DNA from: DATEOR01 sp046733475 | GTDB taxonomy: Bacteria; Actinomycetota; Thermoleophilia; Gaiellales; Gaiellaceae | Direction: 5' to 3' | NCBI GenBank assembly: GCA_046733475.1 | Contig: JBKPPF010000020.1 | Coordinates: forward strand, 6,775-70,774 | DNA: 64,000 nucleotides | Part shown: one piece after another, positions 45,810 to 55,277 of the stretch | Layout of the letters: each line of letters opens with the position of its first letter | Numbering within the stretch: the first letter of the stretch is position 1 | Notes under the pieces: model-generated | Seen by the model: only the letters and a program-made list of their open reading frames with translations | The model's database searches: none | What the model was told of the DNA's origin: nothing | Made by a program: the position numbers and the translations under genes

Positions 45810-47314
45810 CTTGCCGCGTCCGCTCCCCTGAGACCGACCCACATCGGCACGACGATGCTGCGCGCGAACGTGAGCGTGGCGGCCACGTAGACCGCTGCGC
45901 CCGCCGCGACGAGGAGGAGCAGCTGGACGCCCGGCCTGAACTGGTCGGTGGCCGGCATGAGCAGGAGGAGCGCAGCGCCGAGCACGGCCGAGCAGAGAAG
46001 CGACGGCGCGAGGGCGCGGGCGAGCTCGATGACGCCGCCGTCGAGCAGGCGGAGCGCGACCCCGAGCTTGACGACACCGCAGACCGACACCGAGACCAGC
46101 ATCGCGAGCGCGCCACCATCGACCCCGTGCGTCCGGACGAGGACGATCAGAGCCGGGACCGCGATCGCGACCTGCAGAATGCCGACGCTCAGGCCGAGCT
46201 CGGGCCTCCCGGCGCCCTTGAAGACCTCCCCGCCGGGAGCGCTGAACGACTTCACGAGCCCGTAGACGGCGAGGATGCGCAGGGGTCCGATCGCCTCCGC
46301 CCACTTCTGTCCGAAGAGCCCGAGGACAATCGGCTCGGCGCAGATCAGAATCGTCACGCTGACCGGAATCGCGAGCACTGCGATCCGCTGCAGATTCTGG
46401 ATGAACGCGCGGCGAAAGCGGGCGAGCTCGCCCTGAAGCAGCGAGTACACGGGGAACATGACGCGGCCGACGATGTGGGCGATGACGGTGTTGGGGAAGT
46501 CGGCCAGCCGGAAGGCGACCGCGTAGAAGCCGAGCGCCGTCGCCCCGAGCACGCGGCCGATGACGACGTTGTCGGCGGTGTTGTTGGCGATGTTCACGAT
46601 ATTGGTTGCGCTCACGTAGCGGCCGTACCTGATGAGCTCCCGGATGACGCCTATATCGGCCTTGCGCGGATCAGGATGAAGCGGGGCGACGGCCCAGGCG
46701 AGGCCGGACTGCATCGCCGAGCCGGCGATCTGGCCGAACACGATGCTCCAGACGCCGAAGCCGGTGAATGCGAGGCTGAGCGAGACGACGGCCTGCGCAA
46801 GTGCGCCCGTCAGCTCGCACACCGAGCGCGTGCGGAAGTCGATGTTGCGCTCGAGGAGCGCGAGCGGGATCGTGCCGAATGCCCGCGTGATCAGCAGGAA
46901 CGACATCGCGCGGATGACGTTCGTGAGCTCGGGCGTGCGGAAGAGATCAGCGAAGAGCGGAGAGAGGACCAGCGCCAGCCCGAAAAGGACAGTGCTCGAG
47001 CAGAGGACGAAGGCGAACGCCGATCCGGCGGCGCGCTCGACATCGTGGCGGCGGTAGACGAGCGCCGCGGCCGCGCCCGCGTTCTGCACCTGATCGGTGA
47101 TGACGAGCACCGTCCAGGCGAGCGCAACGAGGCCGAACGCCTTCGGCTCGAGGAGGCGGACGAGCGCGAGCGTGGTGAGCAGCGAGACGAGGTTTTGGCC
47201 TCCGTAGCTCACGGCGACCCAGGCGGAGCCGCGCATGATGCGGCTGTCGAGCTTCGCATCGTCCTGGGCGACGACCTCGGCGAGGTCCTGTGCCCTGCGC
47301 GGCCGGCGGATCAT
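45806..47314 (-). CDS. polysaccharide flippase (Wzx/MOP superfamily)
   Basis: A 502-residue polytopic protein with about 14 helices of the Polysacc_synt_3 type: the opening SRIMRGSAWVAVSYGGQNLVSLLTTLALVRLLEP is characteristic, followed by FGLVALAWTVLVITDQVQNAGAAAALVYR. It should move undecaprenyl-diphosphate-linked repeat units across the membrane. Its start overlaps the WecG-like stop by 4 bases and its stop overlaps the next ATG (ATGA), so translation of the three genes is coupled. With the sugar transferase and polymerase in the same operon, it indicates a Wzx/Wzy-type export pathway. Confidence 0.9.
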   Translation of the reverse strand: MIRRPRRAQDLAEVVAQDDAKLDSRIMRGSAWVAVSYGGQNLVSLLTTLALVRLLEPKAFGLVALAWTVLVITDQVQNAGAAAALVYRRHDVERAAGSAFAFVLCSSTVLFGLALVLSPLFADLFRTPELTNVIRAMSFLLITRAFGTIPLALLERNIDFRTRSVCELTGALAQAVVSLSLAFTGFGVWSIVFGQIAGSAMQSGLAWAVAPLHPDPRKADIGVIRELIRYGRYVSATNIVNIANNTADNVVIGRVLGATALGFYAVAFRLADFPNTVIAHIVGRVMFPVYSLLQGELARFRRAFIQNLQRIAVLAIPVSVTILICAEPIVLGLFGQKWAEAIGPLRILAVYGLVKSFSAPGGEVFKGAGRPELGLSVGILQVAIAVPALIVLVRTHGVDGGALAMLVSVSVCGVVKLGVALRLLDGGVIELARALAPSLLCSAVLGAALLLLMPATDQFRPGVQLLLLVAAGAAVYVAATLTFARSIVVPMWVGLRGADAAR

Positions 47315-48066
47315 GGGCGCGTCCCCAGTCGCGTCCGGAGCACCTCACGGCCGACGAGGTAGACGAAGCGCGTGTTCCCGACGACGTAGCGGCCCGCCAG
47401 GCGGCGCGGCTCCTGGACCATCCGGAACGCCCACTCGAGCCCGGTTCGCTGCGCCCAGCGGGGCGCCCGCTTGCGCACGCCCGCCAGAACCTCGAACGAC
47501 CCGCCCACTCCCATCGTGAAAGGCACTCCGAGCTCGTCGCGATGCCGCGCCTGAAAAAGCTCCTTCTGTGGAGTGCCGAGGGCGATGAAGAGGATGTCCG
47601 GCTGGGCCGCCGCGATCCGCCGCACGACGGACTCCTCCTCGGTCGGAGCGAAGAAGCCGTGCTGCGTGCCCGCGATCCTGATCGCCGGATGGCGGCGCTC
47701 GATTTCTGCCCGCGCGCGGGAGACGATGCCCGGCTCGCTGCCGAAGAGGTAGACGGAGTAGCCGCGCTCGGCGGCGTGCGCGAAGAGAAGCTCCATGAGG
47801 TCGGTGCCGTTCACGCGGCCGGGGACGGTATGGCCGAGGGCCCGCGCAGCCCAGACGACGGGCACGCCGTCGGCGGTGACGAGGTCGCAGAGCTCGACTG
47901 ACTCGCGCAGCTCGCTGTCCGTCTGCATGCGCACGAGCTTGGCCGCGTTCAGGGAGGCGTTGAGGGTCGGACGTCGCGCGGCGACGGCTTCGTCCACCAG
48001 CTTGACCGCGTCGTCCAGCGTGACCGTGTCGAGCGGCGCTCCGAGCAGATGAATGCGCTCAGGCAT
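47311..48066 (-). CDS. WecG/TagA/CpsF family glycosyltransferase
   Basis: A 251-residue GT26-family enzyme: LNASLNAAKLV (substrate loop with Asn), CDLVTADGVPVVWAARALG, RVNGTDLMELL, YSVYLFGSEPGIVSRA, LFIALGTPQKELFQARH and the basic C-terminus (RRLAGRYVVGNTRF). Such enzymes add N-acetylmannosamine or its uronic acid to undecaprenyl-PP-GlcNAc-like acceptors at the membrane face. The ATG at 48066 is preferred; earlier in-frame codons overlap the upstream gene. The neighbouring WecB homologue supplies UDP-ManNAc, which supports this activity. Confidence 0.9.
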   Translation of the reverse strand: MPERIHLLGAPLDTVTLDDAVKLVDEAVAARRPTLNASLNAAKLVRMQTDSELRESVELCDLVTADGVPVVWAARALGHTVPGRVNGTDLMELLFAHAAERGYSVYLFGSEPGIVSRARAEIERRHPAIRIAGTQHGFFAPTEEESVVRRIAAAQPDILFIALGTPQKELFQARHRDELGVPFTMGVGGSFEVLAGVRKRAPRWAQRTGLEWAFRMVQEPRRLAGRYVVGNTRFVYLVGREVLRTRLGTRP

Positions 48067-49177
48067 TCGCCGTCGACGTCCCTTCGACCTCGAAGATCTC
48101 TTCGGCGAGCCTGGCCGCAATGCGCTCGCCTGCGCGCCCATCCCAGAGCTCCGGGATCTGGCCAGGGCGCCTCTCGCCGTGCAGCGCCGCCCGCCCCGCC
48201 TCGAGCACCGCATCACGGTTCGTGCCGACGACGACGTTCGTCCCCTGCTCCACAGTGACCGGCCGCTCCGTCGACTCCCGCAGCGTGACGCAGGGGATGC
48301 CGAGGACGGTTGCCTCCTCCTGCACGCCGCCGGAGTCCGTCAGCGCGAGGGCCGCACCCGAGAGGAGGCCGAGGAAGTCGAGGTAGCCCAGCGACGGGCA
48401 CACGTGAATCCCCGGTGCGTCGAGGTGCCGGCCGAGACCGAAGGCCTCGATCCGTGCCGAGGTGCGCGGGTGAAGGGGGAAGACCACTGGGATCTCGCGC
48501 GAAATCTCCTCGACGGCCTCGAGAAGCCCTGTGAGGATGCGTTCGTCGTCCACGTTCTCCGGGCGGTGCAGCGTGAGCATGGCGTACGGGACGGAGAGCC
48601 CGAGCCGCTCTGCGGCTCCGCGGGAGCGCGCAGCCTCCGCCGAGCGAAGAAGGGTGTCGATCATGGTGTTCCCGACGAATTCGATGCGCTCGTCCGGGAT
48701 CCCCTCGGCGACGAGGTTGTCGCGCGCGTCGCGGCTCGTCGTGAAGAGGTAGGTCGACAGGTGATCGCAGAGACGGCGGTTGATCTCCTCCGCCATGAAG
48801 AAGTCGTGGCAGCGAAGGCCGGCCTCTACGTGGGCGATTGGGTAATGCTTTTTCGCGGCGACGAGGGAGCAGGCGAGGGTCGAGTTGACGTCGCCGACGA
48901 CCACCACGACGGCCGGATCGAAGCGGCGGAGCTCAGGCTCGAAGGCCGTCATGATCCGCGCCGTCTGCTCGGCGTGCGTTCCCGAGCCGACGCCGAGGTG
49001 GGCGTCCGGCTCCGGGAGCCCGAGCTCGGCGAAGAAGACGTCCGAGAGCTCGGCGTCGTAGTGTTGGCCTGTGTGGACGAGGGCACACGAGAGCCCCGCG
49101 CGCCCCGCAGCCTCGAGCAGGGGAGCGGCCTTCATGAAGTTGGGGCGCGCCCCGGCGACGACGAGGATGTCGGTCAT
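48059..49177 (-). CDS. wecB: UDP-N-acetylglucosamine 2-epimerase (non-hydrolysing)
   Basis: A 372-residue GT-B-fold epimerase that interconverts UDP-GlcNAc and UDP-ManNAc. Family marks are ARPNFMKAAPLL, VHTGQHYD, VVVVVGDVNSTLACSLVA, HVEAGLRCHD, EEINRRLCDHLS, TLHRPENVD, PLHPRT, LTDSGGVQEEA and TLRESTERPVTVEQGTN. The ATG at 49177 overlaps the previous stop (ATGA). An ATG two codons upstream follows GAGGAAGC and is an alternative. It overlaps the WecG-like start by 8 bases. Together they add ManNAc-type residues to the repeat unit. Confidence 0.92.
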   Translation of the reverse strand: MTDILVVAGARPNFMKAAPLLEAAGRAGLSCALVHTGQHYDAELSDVFFAELGLPEPDAHLGVGSGTHAEQTARIMTAFEPELRRFDPAVVVVVGDVNSTLACSLVAAKKHYPIAHVEAGLRCHDFFMAEEINRRLCDHLSTYLFTTSRDARDNLVAEGIPDERIEFVGNTMIDTLLRSAEAARSRGAAERLGLSVPYAMLTLHRPENVDDERILTGLLEAVEEISREIPVVFPLHPRTSARIEAFGLGRHLDAPGIHVCPSLGYLDFLGLLSGAALALTDSGGVQEEATVLGIPCVTLRESTERPVTVEQGTNVVVGTNRDAVLEAGRAALHGERRPGQIPELWDGRAGERIAARLAEEIFEVEGTSTANA

Positions 49178-50346
49178 CGGCATGCTTCCTCGAGCGCTTC
49201 CTCCCACCTGGCGATGGCGGAGCGGAGCGCGTAGCGCTCCTCCGCGTGCGCACGGCAACGGGCCGAGAACTCGGCGGTGGTGGCGAAGCCGATCGCATCC
49301 GTGATGGCCGCAGCGAGCGGCGCGGGATCCGGAGACCCCGCCACGAGGCGCGGGTCGAGCGGAGCCAGGACCTCCGGGGTCGCGCCGACGGCCGTCCCGA
49401 CCACGGGCGTCCCGGATGCGAGCGCCTCCACGGTGGCCATGCCGAAACCCTCGTAGGCAGTCGTCGGGAGGACGAAGAGGTCGGCGGCGCGGTACCAGTC
49501 TGCGAGGCGCGCGTCGTCCGCGACCCGGCCAACGAAGAGAACACGCTCGGCGACGCCTAGCTCGGCGGCCAAGCGGGGCAGCGCTTCGGAGAGGGAGCCG
49601 GAGCCGGCCACCGCCAGCGTGACATCGTCGCGGTCGAGGAGCGACAGTGCGCGCAGAAGCCGGTCGATCCCCATCCGCGGCTCGAGCCGGCGCACCGTGA
49701 GGAGGACCGGCCCGGCGACCTCGAGCCCGAGCCGACCGCGCGCGGCCTCCCTTCCGTCCGCGGGCGAGAACCTTTCCGTGTCGACCAGGCCCGGCACGAT
49801 GCTGACCCGGCCGCCGACGAGCTCGTGGTCCTCGAGCAGAAGCGAGCGGCTGAAGTCGCTGAGGACGAGGATCCGGTCGGCCGCTGCAACGGCCTGCCGC
49901 TCGAGCAGCCCGAGCGACGGGCTCAGCGCATAGGTCGAGAGCTTCTTCAGGCCCGGCCGCAGCTGCGTGCGAAGGAAGCGCTGCTCGCGCGCCGCCGACG
50001 CGTGGAACATGAGCACGAGCGGCGTCTTCTTCCCGCGACGTTTAAGGCCGAAGGCGGTCGTCGACTCATGGGCGAGAAGGACGTCGAAGCCGTCCTCGGG
50101 GAGCTCGCGCGCGTGCCACCACGTCTCGACAGGGTCGGTGAGCGTCTGCGGGAGCCCATTGCGGGCCAGGACACGGCGAACGACAACGCCTGCTTCCTTC
50201 GTTTCGCCGACAGAGCCATTCTTCGGCGCGAGGACCGTCACCTCGTGTCCGCGGACGGCGAGGCCGGCGGACACGGCCGCAGCCAGCCTGGCCGAGCCGG
50301 CCTGCCGGTCGGGGAACCACTGGTCGATGGCGCATAGGATCCGCAC
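49174..50346 (-). CDS. glycosyltransferase family 4 (GT-B)
   Basis: A 390-residue GT4 enzyme. The N-terminus has the nucleotide-fold start RILCAIDQWFPDRQAGSARLAAAVSAGL. The donor domain has LTVRRLEPRMGIDRLLRAL, VAGSGSLSEALPRLA, VLFVGRVADDARLADWYRAADLFVLPT and the Glu motif YEGFGMATVEALASGTPVVGT. It starts with GTG 2 bases after the preceding glycosyltransferase stop and its TGA overlaps the wecB ATG. The sugar donor is unknown. It acts at the cytoplasmic membrane face in repeat-unit assembly. Confidence 0.88.
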   Translation of the reverse strand: MRILCAIDQWFPDRQAGSARLAAAVSAGLAVRGHEVTVLAPKNGSVGETKEAGVVVRRVLARNGLPQTLTDPVETWWHARELPEDGFDVLLAHESTTAFGLKRRGKKTPLVLMFHASAAREQRFLRTQLRPGLKKLSTYALSPSLGLLERQAVAAADRILVLSDFSRSLLLEDHELVGGRVSIVPGLVDTERFSPADGREAARGRLGLEVAGPVLLTVRRLEPRMGIDRLLRALSLLDRDDVTLAVAGSGSLSEALPRLAAELGVAERVLFVGRVADDARLADWYRAADLFVLPTTAYEGFGMATVEALASGTPVVGTAVGATPEVLAPLDPRLVAGSPDPAPLAAAITDAIGFATTAEFSARCRAHAEERYALRSAIARWEEALEEACR

Positions 50347-50348
50347 GG

Positions 50349-51524
50349 CTACCCGGCGAGCTTTCCGCTAATGAGGTCGAGGAGCCGCTCGGTGCGGCCC
50401 TCCCAGGTATTCATCTCGGCCAGCCGCCGCCTGCGGGCGACCGCGTCGCGGGAATCATCCGCGAGGGCCGCCTCGATTGCGGCGACGAAGTCGTCAGCTC
50501 CTGCGGCGAGCGTCACATCGGGCTCCATGCCCGTGAGCTCGGGGACGCCGCTCGCGATGACGGCCTTCCCGGCGGCGAGATACTCGAAGACCTTGAGCGG
50601 CGAGCAGTTGCGTGTGTACTCGGTCGTCCGGTAGGGGATCAGCCCGACAGAGAAGCCGCCGACGAAGCTCGGGAGCTCGTCGTAGGGCCGGAAGCCGAGA
50701 ATGTGGACGTTGGGAAGCTTCGTGAGGGGCCCCAGCCCGCTACGCGCGTCCTCGGCGGCTGGCCCGACGAGGACGATGCTCCACTCAGGCCGGGCGCGCG
50801 CGACCGCCTCGAGCAGGGCGAAGTCCACCTTTTCGGAGGTGAGGTTGCCGGCGAAGCCGACGACCGGCACCGGGAGGGCGCGGACCTCGGGCGCAGTCCC
50901 GTTCAGGTGCGAAAAGTGCGCGTAGTCGGCGCCGTTTCGCACGAGATGCGTGTCTGGATTGCGAGTGAGCTGGCGCTCGTACAGCCCCGAGGTCGTCGCA
51001 AAGACGACCTGGGAGCGCGAGGCGGCCTCCTCGTCTGCCTCTGCCACGAACCGGCGACGACGCGCGTCGGGGCCCACCTGCTCCGCGTAGTCGTCTACAA
51101 CGTCGTACACGGTCAAGTCCTCGCCGACGTGCCCGACGAGCTCGAACGCCGTCGGGTCGTAGAGCCAGAGGACGCGCTGCCCTTTCAGCCCGCGGGCGGC
51201 GCGACGGATGCGCAGGGAAGTCAGCCGCGAGTTGAGCCGGTTCGCGAGCGAAAATTTCTGCCCCCAGGGCGCGATCGTGAGCGCCTTTTCGATCGTGACC
51301 CCCTCGACCGGCCGCTCCGCACCGAAGAGCCGCCTCGCAACCGAGCCCCGCCCCGGACCAGCAAGGAGCCGCCAGAGGTGCCTGCTCAGATGTCCTCCCG
51401 TTTCCACGAAGAGCACGCGGTGCCCTCGCTTCGCGGCCCGGACCATGATCTGCTGACGGTTCGTGGGCAGTCCTGCGTGCCAGTCCTGTCGCGACACGCA
51501 CACGATCGAGAAGCCTTGCTCCAT
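50349..51524 (-). CDS. glycosyltransferase (GT1/GT4-like)
   Basis: A 391-residue GT-B enzyme beginning GFSIVCVSRQDWHAGLPTNRQQIM with a GHRVLFVETGG strand. Middle blocks YDPTAFELVGHVGEDLTVYDVVDDY and ATTSGLYERQL resemble the group near TuaH-type teichuronic acid glycosyltransferases. The donor half has VPVVGFAGNLTSEKVDF, VLVGPAAED, VHILGFRPYDELPSFVGGFSVGLIPY and SPLKVFEYLAAGKAVIAS. The ATG is one base inside the upstream TGA (TGATG). Donor sugar unknown. Confidence 0.85.
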   Translation of the reverse strand: MEQGFSIVCVSRQDWHAGLPTNRQQIMVRAAKRGHRVLFVETGGHLSRHLWRLLAGPGRGSVARRLFGAERPVEGVTIEKALTIAPWGQKFSLANRLNSRLTSLRIRRAARGLKGQRVLWLYDPTAFELVGHVGEDLTVYDVVDDYAEQVGPDARRRRFVAEADEEAASRSQVVFATTSGLYERQLTRNPDTHLVRNGADYAHFSHLNGTAPEVRALPVPVVGFAGNLTSEKVDFALLEAVARARPEWSIVLVGPAAEDARSGLGPLTKLPNVHILGFRPYDELPSFVGGFSVGLIPYRTTEYTRNCSPLKVFEYLAAGKAVIASGVPELTGMEPDVTLAAGADDFVAAIEAALADDSRDAVARRRRLAEMNTWEGRTERLLDLISGKLAG

Positions 51525-52693
51525 CACGCCCGCTTCTCCGCGAGAGCGCGCTCGTAGACGGCGAGCGTGGCGTCCGCGATGGCCGAGACGTCGAAGCGGC
51601 CGGCCTCGGCCTTGCCCCTCTCGCCCATCTCGCGTCGCCGGTGAGGGTCGCTCAGAAGGTCGCCGATCGCCTCGGCGAGCGGTCCCGGGTCGCGTGGTGG
51701 AACGAGAACGGCTGCCCCGGCGCTGGCGGCGACGGGACCCGAGCCGGCCGCCTCGGTCGTGACGATGGGCACGCCTGCTGCCATCGCCTCGATGACGGGA
51801 ATCCCCCATGGGTCGCTGCGCGTCGGGAGGACGACGAGGTCCGCCTCAGCGTAGTACTCCTCGGGCTTCTCGACGCTTCCCACGAAATGGATCCGCCCGC
51901 CGACGCCGAGCTCGAACGCCTTCCGCTCGTACGGCCCGCGGTCACCCCCGCCTACGACGACGAGGTGGACGGTGGGAGAGCATGCCGCCAGCGCAACGAT
52001 CGCGTCGGAGAGGCCCTTGCGCTCGAAGGCGTGGCCGACGAAGAGCACCACCTGCGCATCGGGCTCGATCGCGAGGTGCCCCCGGAGCTCCCCGTCCCTC
52101 GATCCCCCGAACCGCGCCACCTCCACCGAGTGGGGAACGACCGTGATCCGGTCCGACGGAATGCCGTGCACCCGGACGAGATCGTCTCGAACCTGCTCCG
52201 TGACTGCCGTGACGCGCAGATAGCGGCCAGGCCGGAACTGCAGCCGCTCGATCGCGTTGACGACGCCCACCTCCGGCCGCAGGAGCGGCGCCAGCCATGC
52301 CCGAGCGCGTGCGGCCCGGTAACCCACGCCCCCTCGTCCTGGCCACCGGGCCTGCTCCGCTGCCATGACGGCCGGAACGTGGACGACGTCGTTCTCCCAG
52401 GCCGAGACACCGAGCACATGCACGAGGTCGTAACGCTCGCGGTCGGTCCGCAGCGCGCGCGTCGCGCGATAGGCGAAGCTCCCGCGGAGAAGCGGATAAC
52501 CCAGCCGCGAGCGCGAGCGCGTGACCGGATGCACGTCCCGTCGCACGACTCCATCGACATCGACACTGGTCCCCGGATCGCAATAGCAGTGGAGCTCGAC
52601 GCCGCGGCGCACGAGCCCTTCGAGGAGGAGAACGGCGTCGCGCTCGAGGCTTCCCGAGCGGTTCAGGTTGCGGTACGCGAACGCGACGCGCAT
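51524..52693 (-). CDS. glycosyltransferase family 4 (GT-B)
   Basis: A 389-residue GT4 enzyme: RVAFAYRNLNRSGSLERDAVLLLEGL at the start, ERYDLVHVLGVSAWEND, then the donor domain VLFVGHAFERKGLSDAIVALA, VVVGGGDRGPYERKAFELGVGGRIHFVGSVEKPEEYYAEADLVVLPT, and the Glu-x7-Glu motif PWGIPVIEAMAAGVPIVTTEA. The start ATG directly abuts the stop of the preceding glycosyltransferase with no gap. It is the third enzyme in a run of glycosyltransferases that probably each add one residue of the repeat unit. Confidence 0.88.
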   Translation of the reverse strand: MRVAFAYRNLNRSGSLERDAVLLLEGLVRRGVELHCYCDPGTSVDVDGVVRRDVHPVTRSRSRLGYPLLRGSFAYRATRALRTDRERYDLVHVLGVSAWENDVVHVPAVMAAEQARWPGRGGVGYRAARARAWLAPLLRPEVGVVNAIERLQFRPGRYLRVTAVTEQVRDDLVRVHGIPSDRITVVPHSVEVARFGGSRDGELRGHLAIEPDAQVVLFVGHAFERKGLSDAIVALAACSPTVHLVVVGGGDRGPYERKAFELGVGGRIHFVGSVEKPEEYYAEADLVVLPTRSDPWGIPVIEAMAAGVPIVTTEAAGSGPVAASAGAAVLVPPRDPGPLAEAIGDLLSDPHRRREMGERGKAEAGRFDVSAIADATLAVYERALAEKRA

Positions 52694-53770
52694 CTAGGCT
52701 CCGAGCTCCGAATACATCTGCTGCCAGCGACGGACGATCGTCTCGGGCGCGGCCTGGGCGTCGATCCGGCGGCGCCCAGCTGCCCCGAGCCGGTCGCGCA
52801 GATCCCGGTCGGCCGCGAGCTCCTGGATGGAGGCCGCAAGCGCGTCGACGTCTCCGGGCGGCACGAGCAGGCCGTTGCCGCGGTCGGTGACGTAGTCGGC
52901 GATGCCGCCCACCGGAGTCGCGATCACGGGGAGCCCGAACGCCATCGCTTCCAGCAGGACGAGTGGGACTCCCTCACGACGCGACGGGAGGCAGAGGACC
53001 TGCGCTTCCGCGTAGCAGCGGGCGAGCTCCTCCCCGTCCATGACGCCGGCAAAATCGACCGCGCCCGCGACCCCGAATTCCTCGACGTCGTCACGCAGAG
53101 CGCGCTCCTCGCCGTCGTACTCCTCCCTCCCGACGAAGCGAAGCGTTGCGTCGGTGCCCGAGGCGCGCGCCTTGGCGAGTGCAGCGATGAGCTCCGAACA
53201 GCCCTTGCGCTCCCCGTAGCGGCCGACAAAAAGGAGGCGGAGAGGGCCGTCCTCCGGCAGTGGGCGATGGCTGTTCGGCACGATCCGAATCGGGTTCGGG
53301 ACCCAGTCGGCCTCGATTCCGAGGCCAGCGAGAGCCCGCGCGGACGAGGGCGAGAGCGTCACCCAACGGTCGAGGAGACGGTCGAGAAGGCGCAGAGCTC
53401 GCGCCCGGCCCGGCGAATCCTCCGGGACGACGTGCAAGTGGCCGAGAACGCAGTGTCCCCCAGCGTTGAGAACGGAGAGGAACAGCAGGTCGCGCGCGAG
53501 CCCCGTGGTGGTGTGCGAAACGGAGTAGTGCACGACTCGAGGCGCTGACCGCGACCAGCGCAGGAAGCGTGGGAGGAGTCGCGCCTGAATGCCGACTCCG
53601 TTGAGAGACAGACGCCCTCCGACCTCGCCCGTTGCCGGTCGCCACAGGTCGAAGACGTCGAAGCGACAGCCGAGCTCCTGCTCGTGCGCGAGAAGCCACT
53701 CCGCAAAGCCTGCGACGCCGCCGACCTGTGGGGGGAGGGGCGCGACGAGTCCAACCGTCCTGGCAGCCAC
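52694..53770 (-). CDS. glycosyltransferase family 4 (GT-B)
   Basis: A 358-residue GT4 enzyme: VGLVAPLPPQVGGVAGFAEWLLAHEQ at the N-terminus, VHYSVSHTTTGLARDLLFLSVL, VTLSPSSARALAGLGIEADWVPNPI, then LLFVGRYGERKGCSELIAALAKA, VDFAGVMDGEELARCYAEAQVLCLPS and the motif EGVPLVLLEAMAFGLPVIATPVGG. It starts with GTG 7 bases after the sugar transferase stop, so it may add the second sugar of the repeat unit. Donor unknown. Confidence 0.88.
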   Translation of the reverse strand: MAARTVGLVAPLPPQVGGVAGFAEWLLAHEQELGCRFDVFDLWRPATGEVGGRLSLNGVGIQARLLPRFLRWSRSAPRVVHYSVSHTTTGLARDLLFLSVLNAGGHCVLGHLHVVPEDSPGRARALRLLDRLLDRWVTLSPSSARALAGLGIEADWVPNPIRIVPNSHRPLPEDGPLRLLFVGRYGERKGCSELIAALAKARASGTDATLRFVGREEYDGEERALRDDVEEFGVAGAVDFAGVMDGEELARCYAEAQVLCLPSRREGVPLVLLEAMAFGLPVIATPVGGIADYVTDRGNGLLVPPGDVDALAASIQELAADRDLRDRLGAAGRRRIDAQAAPETIVRRWQQMYSELGA

Positions 53771-53777
53771 GGCCGTC

Positions 53778-55277
53778 CTAGTAGGCCTGCCGTCCCCTGA
53801 ACACGGCAGGAATCGTGCGGGCGATGAGTCTCAGGTCGCCCCACAGAGACCAGCCGCTGACGTAGATGTAGTCGAGATTCAGCATCTCGCCGAAGGGAAT
53901 GCTGCTGCGACCCGATACCTGCCAGAGGCCGGTGATCCCGGGCTTGAGCGTGAGGCGATGCCTGCCCCAGTCCTCGACCCGCTCGTCCTCGTCCAGCGGC
54001 AATGGCCTCGGGCCGACAAGGCTCATGTCGCCCTTGACGACGTTGAGGAGCTGGGGGAGCTCGTCGATCGAGAAACGCCGAAGCTTCCTTCCGAACTTCG
54101 TGACCCGCGGGTCGTCCGGGATCTTGAGCATACGAGCGTCACCGTTCGACACGTGCATGTTGAGGTGGGCGACTTCCTCACGACGCGAGTCGGCGTCGGC
54201 GACCATCGTGCGGAACTTGAACATCAAAAACGGCGTGTCCTTGCAGCCCATACGCAGCTGACGGAAGAACACGGGGCCCGACGAGTCGAGCTTGATCTTG
54301 AGCGCCACGAAGGCGAACAAGGGCGCCAGGAGCAGAAGCACAGCGCCGGCGACGACGAGGTCGAGTGTCCTCTTCAAGAGCCTTGACGAGCGGGACAGCT
54401 TGAGCTGAGGCAGCCCGACGAGAGGCAGCCCCTCGATCGTGTGGATCTCAACGCCTCGTCCCACGATCTCGAAGAGGCGCGGCACGATGTCGATCTGAAC
54501 GGCCAGGCCTTTCAGCGAGCGGATCAGCCGGAGAAGCTCCTCGTGCGACTCGTTCGAGAAAGCGATGACGACGCGCTCCACGTCGTGTGACCGCACGATC
54601 TCCGCGATGTCCTCGGGCGGGCCGAGCAGCGCCAGGTGAGCGAGCTCCTCCCGCGGCGCCTTGGGCGAGGCATCGACGAATCCGACGAGATTGACCCCGT
54701 ACTCGGGATGCTTCAGCAGCTTGCGCGCGACGAGCTGACCGACGTCGCCGGCTCCGACGATGATCGTGTTCTGGAGGTACGAGATCGTCTGGCGACAGAC
54801 GGCTCGCGCGGTCGCGCGGCCCGCAGTCACGAACACGACGCCGGCGCCCCAGAAGAAGACGAGCTCCGCGAGCTCCGGCGTCCAGAGATCCGTGAGCCAG
54901 GCTCCGGCGTACAGGATCCACGCCCCGATCGTGATGAGGTGGAAGACCCCGACGAACTCATCCGCCGTCGAATGATCGGTGCGCTCCTCGTCGTTGTCGT
55001 ACAACCCGTAGAGCTTGGCGACTACGATCCACGCCGGAAGCGACGCCACGAAGAGCAGCGCGTGTCCGACGGTGACGCCAGCGCCGATGAGGGTCTCCGC
55101 CAGGACGAAGGCGAGGGCCAGGCCAGCGATGTCAGCCGCTGCGAGCGCTCGCCGGATGACCCAACCACGCCGCCGCGAACCACTCGGCGCGCGCTCCTCG
55201 AGAAGCTCGGCCACCGGGAATGCGCCGGTCTCGTCGTGGACCAGCGGACCCGCAATGGCGGACCTATCAACGCTCAC
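53778..55277 (-). CDS. polyprenyl-phosphate sugar-1-phosphate transferase (WbaP/CpsE-like)
   Basis: A 499-residue initiating enzyme of polysaccharide synthesis. It has four N-terminal helices (about 50-160), a CoA-binding-like Rossmann domain (NTIIVGAGDVGQLVARKLL), a fifth hydrophobic hairpin (LLKRTLDLVVAGAVLLLLAPLFAFVALKIKLDS) and the catalytic bacterial sugar-transferase domain. That domain shows FFRQLRMG, FKFRTM, the Asp-Glu pair in RRFSIDELPQLLNVVKGDMSLVGPRP, and KPGITGLWQVSGRS. It links a sugar-1-phosphate, often glucose or galactose, to undecaprenyl phosphate. GTG 55277 is chosen for its AGGGGG site; it overlaps the receiver-like gene by 11 bases. Confidence 0.92.
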   Translation of the reverse strand: MSVDRSAIAGPLVHDETGAFPVAELLEERAPSGSRRRGWVIRRALAAADIAGLALAFVLAETLIGAGVTVGHALLFVASLPAWIVVAKLYGLYDNDEERTDHSTADEFVGVFHLITIGAWILYAGAWLTDLWTPELAELVFFWGAGVVFVTAGRATARAVCRQTISYLQNTIIVGAGDVGQLVARKLLKHPEYGVNLVGFVDASPKAPREELAHLALLGPPEDIAEIVRSHDVERVVIAFSNESHEELLRLIRSLKGLAVQIDIVPRLFEIVGRGVEIHTIEGLPLVGLPQLKLSRSSRLLKRTLDLVVAGAVLLLLAPLFAFVALKIKLDSSGPVFFRQLRMGCKDTPFLMFKFRTMVADADSRREEVAHLNMHVSNGDARMLKIPDDPRVTKFGRKLRRFSIDELPQLLNVVKGDMSLVGPRPLPLDEDERVEDWGRHRLTLKPGITGLWQVSGRSSIPFGEMLNLDYIYVSGWSLWGDLRLIARTIPAVFRGRQAY